Part shown: positions 1-5,942 of the stretch, one piece after another
Layout: every line of letters begins with the position of its first letter
Numbering within the stretch: position 1 is the first letter of the stretch
Assembly (NCBI GenBank): GCA_025362495.1
Contig: JANYGI010000216.1
Location: 1 to 52,473, forward strand
Direction: 5' to 3'
Length of the DNA stretch: 52,473 bases
From: Byssovorax sp.
GTDB lineage: Bacteria > Myxococcota_A > Polyangia > Polyangiales > Polyangiaceae
Made by a program: the position numbers and the translations under genes
The notes under the pieces: model-generated
Seen by the model: only the letters and a program-made list of their open reading frames with translations
Told to the model about the DNA's origin: nothing
Databases searched by the model: none

Positions 1-384
1 CCGGGTCGACTCGACCTCTTTCTGGGCCGTGTAGAGGAGCGGCCCGGCCAGATCGCCGCAGTCGAAGACGTCGGGAGATACCTTGTCGGGCGGGGTGCTC
101 GTCCGGTACGCATGCACATGATGCGTGCCCGGGCTGGACGCGTGATCGATCTTCCCGACCTCGATGGCCACGTCGCCCGGGAGCACGAGCTCTCTGCAAA
201 CGACGACCTCTCTTCCAGGATCGACCTTCACCTTCAAGCCGAGCTGAAGACCCTTGTCGGCGGCGGGCGGCGCCAGGACCCCATCAGCGGGCTTGTCCCG
301 GGCCGTCGGCGGCGTCGTGGAGCACGAGAGTTGCGCAACACAGGACAGAGCGGAAAGCACGAGCAACGCACGGTGCGGTCGCAT
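1..384 (-). CDS. Lipoprotein with copper type II monooxygenase-like fold (partial, C-terminus off the window)
   Basis: The first 128 residues of a minus-strand gene are visible; the rest lies beyond base 1. The ATG at 384 is preceded by AAGGAG at good spacing. The start shows a short basic end, a hydrophobic stretch and a Cys in QLSC, so it is probably an exported lipoprotein, although the lipobox is not canonical. The body has a conserved-looking GTHHVHAYRT segment near residues 93-102, followed by a P-rich turn and FDCGD. The HHxHxY pattern resembles the N-terminal half of the PHM/PNGase-F-like fold of copper type II, ascorbate-dependent monooxygenase-related proteins, which myxobacteria carry in many secreted copies. 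The His pair would be a metal ligand if the resemblance holds. Family assignment is inference from one motif; the reading frame itself is firm. Confidence 0.6.
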   Translation of the reverse strand, partial: MRPHRALLVLSALSCVAQLSCSTTPPTARDKPADGVLAPPAADKGLQLGLKVKVDPGREVVVCRELVLPGDVAIEVGKIDHASSPGTHHVHAYRTSTPPDKVSPDVFDCGDLAGPLLYTAQKEVESTR

Positions 385-928
385 CGAGGACTCCTTGGAC
401 AGAGAGGATCAACGCGCTTATCGAGCAAGGCAGCAACGTTGTAGTCCGATAGATGACCTGGCATCTCTGTCTGTCAAGGAGCCGGCGTAGTCCAGGCAAA
501 TGGCGCTGAAAGGCGGCTCGGCGTCGTCCGGGCCAGAACGCGCGCTGTCGCGAGATCGGCGGAATGACCTCTTCATTGTCCGGGTCGGGCTCCCGCCCGC
601 CGTGCCTTCATTCCATCGCAGCCGATGGTCGAGGAAACCCCCGCTTCATCCGTCACTCGCAGCGCCGAACAAAACCGGACCGAGCCGGCCAAAAAGACTG
701 GAGCGGTTTGAAGCCGGGCGGGGCACCAGAGTCGTTCGCAAACCGCTTCGGCGAAAGTCTCTCCAGGTCACCTGGCGCCTTGAACCATCTCGGTGCCCAT
801 CTGTGGCAGTCGCGCAATAGGCGGGCAGCAGCTCGAATGGTCGTTGCCGCTAGAAGATTGCTGCGTACCAAGCAGGACCTCCAGGAGGCGATGACGCTGG
901 ATGACGCGCGTGCTACGCTCGGGACACC
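385..928. other. Intergenic region, 544 bp
   Basis: This gap lies between two divergent genes. Short frames occur on both strands, but none has a ribosome site or a recognisable product, and the base composition is less GC-biased than the neighbouring operons. The last 40 bases contain the candidate promoter listed separately. I see no repeat or RNA gene. Confidence 0.5.
891..919 (+). promoter_or_regulatory. Candidate -35/-10 promoter for the HEPN cassette
   Basis: ATGACG (891-896), a 17-base spacer, and TACGCT (914-919). The ATG of the next gene lies 9 bases after the -10 element, so the transcript would begin at or just before the start codon. No Shine-Dalgarno sequence is present. The same arrangement occurs before 13053 and 18158. 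Confidence 0.4.
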
Positions 929-1441
929 ATGACGAAGGCCAAAGAGTTCGTAGCAGCGCTGAGAAGCCAGCAATCGGCCCAGCCTGAAGGCGTCGAGGAA
1001 TACTGGAAGAGGCAGAAATCTCTCTGGATCACGGATCTGTCCTCGTTGCGAGCTTCCATTAAACAATGGATGGCTCCGGTCGTTCAGGATCACGCGGCGA
1101 CCGTCGAAGATAAAGGTTTTCTGGCGATGGAGCCTGATCTCGGAGGATACGATGCTCCTGGTCTCGAGCTCATGCTCCTGACGGAGCCGCCCCAGGCGGT
1201 CCTCCTGCGGCCGCGCGGGCTTCGTGTCGTGGGAGTCGTCGAGACGGGCGGAACCCGTGTCGTCGGCGCGAACGGGCGCATCGATCTCGAATGTGGAGTC
1301 AGGCGTGAGATTGTCCTGCGGTTCCGGAAGGACGACGTGACGACCTGGTATTCATTCAGCGGGGGCAAGAAGCGCGAATTCGATGAAGAGATTTTTTTCG
1401 AGCTTCTGGCACGAGTAGCGGATATCCGGGCGGCGTCATGA
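929..1441 (+). CDS. Unknown protein, first gene of a HEPN cassette
   Basis: This 170-residue protein is not one I recognise. The N-terminal 60 residues look helical and charged, with Trp and Lys/Arg pairs (YWKRQKSLW). The middle (about 75-135) alternates hydrophobic and polar residues like a beta-sheet domain (LRVVGVVETGGTRVVGANG, then REIVLRF). The C-terminus is an acidic helix. No signal peptide or membrane segment is seen. The stop overlaps the next ATG in ATGA, so the two genes are translationally coupled. By position it could be an antitoxin or sensor partner of the HEPN protein, but no nucleotidyltransferase (GSxxRG) or other known HEPN-partner motif is present. There is no Shine-Dalgarno sequence before its ATG. 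Confidence 0.6.
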   Translation: MTKAKEFVAALRSQQSAQPEGVEEYWKRQKSLWITDLSSLRASIKQWMAPVVQDHAATVEDKGFLAMEPDLGGYDAPGLELMLLTEPPQAVLLRPRGLRVVGVVETGGTRVVGANGRIDLECGVRREIVLRFRKDDVTTWYSFSGGKKREFDEEIFFELLARVADIRAAS

Positions 1442-1983
1442 CAGAGGCGGTCGATCCCGAGAATGCCTATGAATGGTATCTGCAGCAGATCGATCTGCTG
1501 GAAAGCATGGGTCGCACCGGGGCGCCAACACAGGACCCACACTGTGCGAAGTTTTTCGGCATGCCCTTTGACGACTTCACCGACGCGCTCCGCGATTTGC
1601 GCGACGAGATCGAGCATTCCGCCTACCTGGCCATCGTGTCGTCGAGTGAAGCTCTGATCCAGGTCGACTTCCGGGCTCGAAAGGGCGGTAAGGCGTCTGT
1701 GCCGCTGCAGGGCGAGGCCCGAAGGATGGCGAAAGAGGAGAAGCGCGGTCGGAGGATTGTTCTGGAGGATGTGCTGGAAGCCTGGAAAAGGGTGCCGGAC
1801 GCGCCGGTTCGAGCAATCTCCGATTTTAAGCAATTGCTCCTCCATCGACACTGGCTCGCTCATGGGCGGTACTTCGTGGATAGAGATTCAATTTCAGCCG
1901 ACCCGGGTTTTGCGATTGAGCGACTTCGAAAGCTGCGCACCTCGCTGAACAAGATCGACGTGGCGTTCCCACGCGCTGGCTGA
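1438..1983 (+). CDS. HEPN-domain protein with Rx4H motif, candidate RNase
   Basis: This 181-residue, largely helical, soluble protein carries near its C-terminus RHWLAHGRY (137-145), which gives the R-x4-H motif (R137, H142) of HEPN ribonucleases. The surrounding FRHWLAHGRY-like wording is typical of RiboL-PSP-type HEPN proteins. A conserved-looking SSEALIQVDF helix (69-78) precedes it, as in that family. HEPN proteins with this motif are usually metal-independent RNases in toxin-antitoxin, abortive-infection or RNA-processing systems. The start is fixed by the ATGA overlap with the upstream gene. The function as an RNase is inferred from the motif; the target and the role of the partner are unknown. 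A structural, non-catalytic HEPN protein is the main alternative. Confidence 0.6.
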   Translation: MTEAVDPENAYEWYLQQIDLLESMGRTGAPTQDPHCAKFFGMPFDDFTDALRDLRDEIEHSAYLAIVSSSEALIQVDFRARKGGKASVPLQGEARRMAKEEKRGRRIVLEDVLEAWKRVPDAPVRAISDFKQLLLHRHWLAHGRYFVDRDSISADPGFAIERLRKLRTSLNKIDVAFPRAG

Positions 1984-2205
1984 CGCTCACGAAGGGGTGC
2001 GATGCGCGTGCCTGCGTCCATCTCCGGAAACGCATTGCGCTCGCGGCGGCGCCGAGGCTGCAGACAGACCGTCCACGCGGAGGGGCACTCGCCGGCTGAA
2101 ATCAAACCCCGCTGCCCGCGCTGAAAATTTCACTGGACATCCCTCGATCCCAGTCGGTACGTTCGAGCTGTGCCCGGGCTCACCGGGTGAAGGAGGGAAC
2201 CCAGC

Positions 2206-2982
2206 ATGAATAGCTATTCAGCAGCGGACGTCATCCAGCTGCCGCGACTCCAGGCGTCCGGCGCCATGGCCCTTGGAGGGCAACTGCTCTCCGCCGCCAG
2301 ACCGCACAAGAAGGTGCTCTCGAAGAGCATCGCCAAGGCCCTGTTGGCCTTCGATGCGCAGCACACCGCGCTCAGCGATGCCATTCGCGATCAGGTCTTG
2401 CCGGAGCCCGAGGGAGGTGTCGATACCGTTCAGCTCGATCGCAACCTCGACGGCTGCTGGAGCGGGCTCAACGATTTCTTCACGGCGTTCACCAAGCTCC
2501 CAGGCGTGCCCCAAGCCGTCGAGGCAGCCTCGCTCCAGACTGCAATTCTTCCCGGAGGGCTCAAGTTCATCCTGCTGCCGTATGAGCTGGAGTGGGCCGA
2601 GAGCGAGACTCGCATTCAGCGGATCGAGAAGAACAAGCTCGACACGCGCGTGGAGGCGCTCGGCGGCGGGATCTTCCTCGAGTCGATCAAGAAGGCGCAC
2701 GCCGCCTATGGCAAGGCGCTGGGGATGACGGCTCCCACGACGGCGGGCGCCACCGCGCCGAGCATCCGTGAGCCGCTCGATGCGTTTGCCGCGGCGCTTC
2801 GCACGTACATCGTCAAGGTGATGGGCTCTGTCGAAGACGACGAGCCGGAGACGCAGGCGCTGTCCGACAAGCTGCTTTTGCCGCTCGCCGCCTGGGATAT
2901 CGGGCCGGCGCCGAAGGCGGCTCCTGCCGCGGTGGCACCGGTGGCGCCCGTCGCCGCGCCCACGCCCGCTCCGAACGCCTGA
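2206..2982 (+). CDS. Unknown helical protein with Ala/Pro tail
   Basis: This 258-residue protein is not recognised. An excellent AAGGAGG site precedes the ATG. Residues about 20-210 are predominantly helical, with many Leu/Ala/Lys heptad-like stretches and a conserved-looking GCWSGLNDFF segment near 83-92. The last about 30 residues are a low-complexity tail of alternating Ala, Pro and Val, probably a flexible linker or wall-spanning segment. There is no signal peptide, so it should be cytoplasmic. It stands alone, with a 222-bp gap before it and an inverted repeat after it. A similar Ala/Pro tail ends the otherwise unrelated protein at 14758-15576. Confidence 0.6.
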   Translation: MNSYSAADVIQLPRLQASGAMALGGQLLSAARPHKKVLSKSIAKALLAFDAQHTALSDAIRDQVLPEPEGGVDTVQLDRNLDGCWSGLNDFFTAFTKLPGVPQAVEAASLQTAILPGGLKFILLPYELEWAESETRIQRIEKNKLDTRVEALGGGIFLESIKKAHAAYGKALGMTAPTTAGATAPSIREPLDAFAAALRTYIVKVMGSVEDDEPETQALSDKLLLPLAAWDIGPAPKAAPAAVAPVAPVAAPTPAPNA

Positions 2983-3013
2983 CTGCTCCAGCCGGCGCAA
3001 CGTTGTGCCAGGA

Positions 3014-3077
3014 GGGGGTACTCGGGAGGCGGCACAACCGTTCTGCAGTGCGGCACAGTGACCTCCCGAGTACCCCC
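3014..3077. repeat. Perfect 16-bp inverted repeat with related copies nearby
   Basis: The left arm GGGGGTACTCGGGAGG (3014-3029) pairs perfectly with CCTCCCGAGTACCCCC (3062-3077) around a 32-base loop. The left arm is itself enclosed by GTGCC/GGCAC (3005-3009, 3031-3035). Related pieces recur at 3102 (TGTGCCACGGGAGGG) and 3175-3200 (TGTGCCGCGGGGGTACTC). It lies 31 bp after the 2206-2982 gene and could end its transcript, but there is no T-tract. The rest of the 2983-3339 gap shows no gene. Confidence 0.6.
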
Positions 3078-3273
3078 GCGCTCTCGTCGGAGCGGAATTT
3101 GTGCCACGGGAGGGCTAGATCGCGCTGTGGATTGCGCAGGTATGCGCCAGCGGGTGCGCTGAAACGCGGATTCGTGTGCCGCGGGGGTACTCCCGAGGCC
3201 TCCGGGGCGCTTCATGGTGCGGGAAATTGGCCTCGCGAGAGGGGGCGCTCGCTTGCGCCAAGCGGAAGCGCCC

Positions 3274-3326
3274 CTTGCTCACGCGCGGGGCTCGGGTCCA
3301 CTTGCTCACGCGCGCGGCTCTATTCA
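3274..3326. repeat. Tandem pair of a 26-27 bp intergenic repeat
   Basis: Two adjacent units begin with CTTGCTCACGCGCG (3274-3300 and 3301-3326). The first ends GGGCTCGGGTCCA and the second CGGCTCTATTCA. A related array lies at 4402-4468, on the other side of the Gly/Tyr-rich gene. Confidence 0.55.
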
Positions 3327-3339
3327 GCTACGCGGCGGC

Positions 3340-4143
3340 TCAAGTTCCGCCGTCGGGCTTGCCGCTGCCGCTGCCGCTGCCGCTGCCGCTGGAGGCGCCG
3401 GGAACAGGAGGGCCGCCATAGGGGCCGGGTCCGTAGCCGTAAGGGCCGGCATAGGCGCCAGGGCCATAGCCACCGCCGAAGGCGCCAGGGCCATAACCAC
3501 CGCCGAAGGCGCCAGAGCCATAGCCACCGCCGAAGGCGCCAGAGCCATAGCCACCGCCGAAGGCGCCAGAGCCATAGCCACTGCCGTAGGGGCCAGAGCC
3601 ATAACCACTGCCGTAGGCGCCAGAGCCATAGCCACCGCCGTAGGGGCCGGGTCCGTAACTGTTGCCGTAGGGGCCGGTCGCTTGAGGGCCGCCGCTGGGA
3701 CCGCTACCTTGGCCGGCTGCTGGAGCGCCGCCGGCGCCGCCGTCCTGGCCGGCTGCTGGAGCGCCGCCGTAGGGGCCGGATCCGTTGCCGTAGGGGCCGG
3801 ATCCGTTGCCGTAACCGCCGCCGTTGGGGCCGGAGCCGTAGCCGTAGCCGCCGCCGTAGGGGCCGGATCCGTAGCCGGATCCGTAGCCGTAGGCGCCGGG
3901 TCCGTAGCCGCCCCCGTAAGCGCCGCCTCCATGGGCACCGCCGAAGCTGGGGCCGCCGCCGTAGACCAGCTCCGCGCGATCGCTTTTGACCACCTCATCG
4001 TCGGTCATCGCCGTGGAATCGTTCGATCCATCGGAATCGGCTGCTGCCCCGGCATCCATGGATGCGGTGCAGCCACCGAGCAGGGGAGAGGTGATGACGG
4101 TGAGAAGAATGGGAATGCCACGCAGAAGCTTCGTAAGATACAT
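3340..4143 (-). CDS. Gly/Tyr-rich tandem-repeat lipoprotein
   Basis: This 267-residue protein is exported and lipidated: a basic start, a hydrophobic core and LLGGC, giving Cys25. I chose the ATG at 4143 over the longer frame because AGAGGA precedes it and it places the signal peptide at the N-terminus. After a short acidic Asp/Ser segment (about 27-60) almost the whole protein is low complexity, made of units such as GYGSGAFGG and GPYGGGYGSG, with Gly near half of all residues, regularly spaced Tyr and Phe, and virtually no charge. The end is a (GS)n stretch. The DNA under residues about 160-230 is a 27-bp tandem array. Such sequences form flexible, self-associating or adhesive surface material in other proteins; that role here is inference. 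No enzymatic domain is seen. Confidence 0.75.
   Translation of the reverse strand: MYLTKLLRGIPILLTVITSPLLGGCTASMDAGAAADSDGSNDSTAMTDDEVVKSDRAELVYGGGPSFGGAHGGGAYGGGYGPGAYGYGSGYGSGPYGGGYGYGSGPNGGGYGNGSGPYGNGSGPYGGAPAAGQDGGAGGAPAAGQGSGPSGGPQATGPYGNSYGPGPYGGGYGSGAYGSGYGSGPYGSGYGSGAFGGGYGSGAFGGGYGSGAFGGGYGPGAFGGGYGPGAYAGPYGYGPGPYGGPPVPGASSGSGSGSGSGKPDGGT
3454..3669. repeat. 27-bp tandem repeat, 8 units, coding
   Basis: Eight head-to-tail 27-bp units encode a 9-residue motif of the GYGSGAFGG type on the minus strand. Units 3508-3534 and 3535-3561 are identical, and the others differ by a few bases. Near identity at DNA level points to recent copy-number change by slippage or recombination. Confidence 0.85.
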
Positions 4144-4401
4144 GCGTTCCTCTTTCCCTTCCGGGAATTTGCCCGTGTCGCCGCGGTGCACCCGAGACGC
4201 CACGTGACGTTATTCACAGCTCTGGTCGGCGCTGCAAAGCATGTACCCACATCGGTCGGGCGATCGTGCGCGCCGAGCACACAGCGGTTGATCCTTTGTC
4301 GACAAGGCGGGAATCTGTCGGTGGGATTCCCCGGCAACCCTTGAATCGGCGCGCCGCCGAGGCTGGTCGATCGTGCCCGAAAAGCCCACGTGAGGCTGCA
4401 G

Positions 4402-4468
4402 CGCGCGCGGCTCGGGTCCGCTTGCTCACTCGCGCGCTCCGGATGCGCCTGCTCGTGCGTGGCTCCGG
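4402..4468. repeat. Second copy of the 26-27 bp intergenic repeat
   Basis: CGCGCGCGGCTCGGGTCCG (4402-4420) is followed by CTTGCTCACTCGCGCGCTCC and a degenerate third unit with GCTCGTGCGTGGCTCCGG. It matches 3274-3326 in the same orientation. It lies at the end of the 333-bp gap 4144-4476, in which I see no gene. Confidence 0.5.
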
Positions 4469-4476
4469 CGACCTTC

Positions 4477-5013
4477 TCAGCCGCGCTCGAGCAACAAGGC
4501 CTGATGCAGCACCAGGTTGTTCTCCGGCGAGTCGGCCTTCAGCCCATCACGCCAGGCTGACAGCCACTCTTCCGGCGTCTGTCGCAGCTCGGCGCAGAAG
4601 CGCGCGCGCTCGATCTCGGTCGAGGCGCGGTCGAGCTCGTCGGGATCGATCTCCTGCTCGCGCAGCAGGGCGGCGATCCCGCGGCGGCGGGCCAGCTCTT
4701 GCACGCCGGAGCCGCGGCGGAGGAGGAAGAGCACCAGGGGCGCCGTCCGGCGGAGGAGCAGCTCGCAGCGCGCGTCGAGGCCGCGGATGGCGTCGATCTC
4801 GTTGTGCGGCGTGAAGAGAACGACAGCGTTCTCCTGCTCGGCGTGGATCGACTCGTCGAGCTCCTCGGTCCGGCGGACTTCGAACTCGTTGGGCGCGATC
4901 AGGTACGAGAGCTCGACCAGGGCTTCGCGCGCCGCGAAGTCTTCGTAGAGCACGCACGCGAGCGGCCTGCCCGTGCGCAGCAGCTTCCAGAGGGCGCCTG
5001 TCGAGTCTCTCAT
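4477..5013 (-). CDS. Unknown soluble protein, 178 aa
   Basis: I do not recognise this protein. It is acidic and Leu/Arg/Glu-rich, without signal peptide or membrane segment. The first 90 residues alternate beta-like hydrophobic stretches (LACVLYEDF, AVVLFTP, APLVLFLLRRG) with helices, suggesting a small Rossmann-like domain. The last 80 residues are helical and highly charged, ending in ENNLVLHQALLLERG. The ATG at 5013 follows the TPR gene by 44 bp, so this is probably the last gene of the minus-strand run that includes hpt. The context does not fix a role. Confidence 0.55.
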   Translation of the reverse strand: MRDSTGALWKLLRTGRPLACVLYEDFAAREALVELSYLIAPNEFEVRRTEELDESIHAEQENAVVLFTPHNEIDAIRGLDARCELLLRRTAPLVLFLLRRGSGVQELARRRGIAALLREQEIDPDELDRASTEIERARFCAELRQTPEEWLSAWRDGLKADSPENNLVLHQALLLERG

Positions 5014-5057
5014 GGCTTCGATCGGGGCCTACGCGGCGCGCCGATTCGACGAGGAGT

Positions 5058-5372
5058 TTAGCCGAGGCCGGCGAGCGCGTCTTGCAGCTCGGACAGGGCG
5101 TGGCCGTCGCCCTTGGCCTGCGCCGCCGTGATGCCATCACGGAGCCAGGCGCGGCCGTCGTCGACCCGCCCCGCCTTGGCCAGCATGGTGCCGCACATCA
5201 GGTACATGGCGACGTAGGCCGCGTCGAGGGCGCGGAGCTTCTCGAACGTGGCGAGGGCGTCGTCGGTGCGGCCGAGGCCCGAGTATTCCATCGCCAGACC
5301 GTACCAGGCGAACGGGTCTTTGGTCCCGGCGGCCGTCATCTTCTCGAGGACGGCGAGGCGCTTGCTGCTCAC
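5058..5372 (-). CDS. Small TPR protein coupled to hpt
   Basis: This protein of 104 residues starts at GTG 5372, whose last two bases form the TGA stop of hpt (GTGA overlap). It is mostly two tetratricopeptide-like units: residues about 17-45 ([25 protein letters not shown]) and about 50-80 ([26 protein letters not shown]), followed by a capping helix rich in Leu. It has no signal peptide. TPR units mediate protein contacts, and the partner is not evident. Strict coupling to hpt suggests co-expression rather than a proven functional link. Confidence 0.75.
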   Translation of the reverse strand: MSSKRLAVLEKMTAAGTKDPFAWYGLAMEYSGLGRTDDALATFEKLRALDAAYVAMYLMCGTMLAKAGRVDDGRAWLRDGITAAQAKGDGHALSELQDALAGLG

Positions 5373-5899
5373 TTGGCCTCCACCACGCCGATGAACGGCA
5401 GGTTGCGGTACCGCTCGGCCCAGTCGAGCCCGTAGCCGACGACGAAGCGGTCCTCGATCGTGAAGCCGAGGTAGTCGATCGGCACCTCGATCTTGGTGCG
5501 CGCCGGCTTGTGCAGCAGCGAGCAGACCTTGATGCTCGCCGGGTGGCGCGTCTTGAAGAGCTCGAGGAGGTGGGCGATCGTCAGCCCCGTGTCGACGATG
5601 TCCTCCACGATCAGCACGTCTTCGCCCTCGATCGGCTTCGAGAGATCTTGCGTGATCTGGACGACGCCGCTGGTGCTCGTGCCCTCGCCGTAGCTGCGCA
5701 CGCCGAGGAACTCGATCCGCACCTGGTGGGTGTCGATGGCGCGGCAGAGGTCGGCCGTGAAGATGAAGCTGCCCTTGAGCACGCTGACGAGGACGAGGCG
5801 GCGGCCCTCGTAGTCCTTGGTGATCTGGGCGCCGAGCTCGCGCACGCGCGCGGCGATTTGCTCGGTCGAGAGCAGGGTGCTGACGTGGGTTTGCGTCAT
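5369..5899 (-). CDS. hpt: Hypoxanthine phosphoribosyltransferase
   Basis: This purine-salvage enzyme transfers ribose-5-phosphate from PRPP to hypoxanthine or guanine in the cytoplasm. At 176 residues it has the usual bacterial length. The PRPP-binding motif is [11 protein letters not shown] (95-105), with the two acidic residues and Thr of the family. [11 protein letters not shown] (41-51) carries the conserved Lys-Gly PRPP loop. [10 protein letters not shown] (69-78) is the flexible catalytic loop, and [21 protein letters not shown] matches the C-terminal base-binding region. It sits 43 bp after the SNF2 gene and overlaps the TPR gene by 4 bp. Confidence 0.95.
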   Translation of the reverse strand: MTQTHVSTLLSTEQIAARVRELGAQITKDYEGRRLVLVSVLKGSFIFTADLCRAIDTHQVRIEFLGVRSYGEGTSTSGVVQITQDLSKPIEGEDVLIVEDIVDTGLTIAHLLELFKTRHPASIKVCSLLHKPARTKIEVPIDYLGFTIEDRFVVGYGLDWAERYRNLPFIGVVEAK

Positions 5900-5942
5900 G
5901 GGAAGAGCGGGTTATCACCGCGCCCCCGCGGCGACTAGCCGC

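Noticed and set aside
3454-3669. CRISPR-like appearance of 27-bp repeats
   Set aside because: The units are head to tail without spacers and encode a continuous Gly/Tyr-rich protein.
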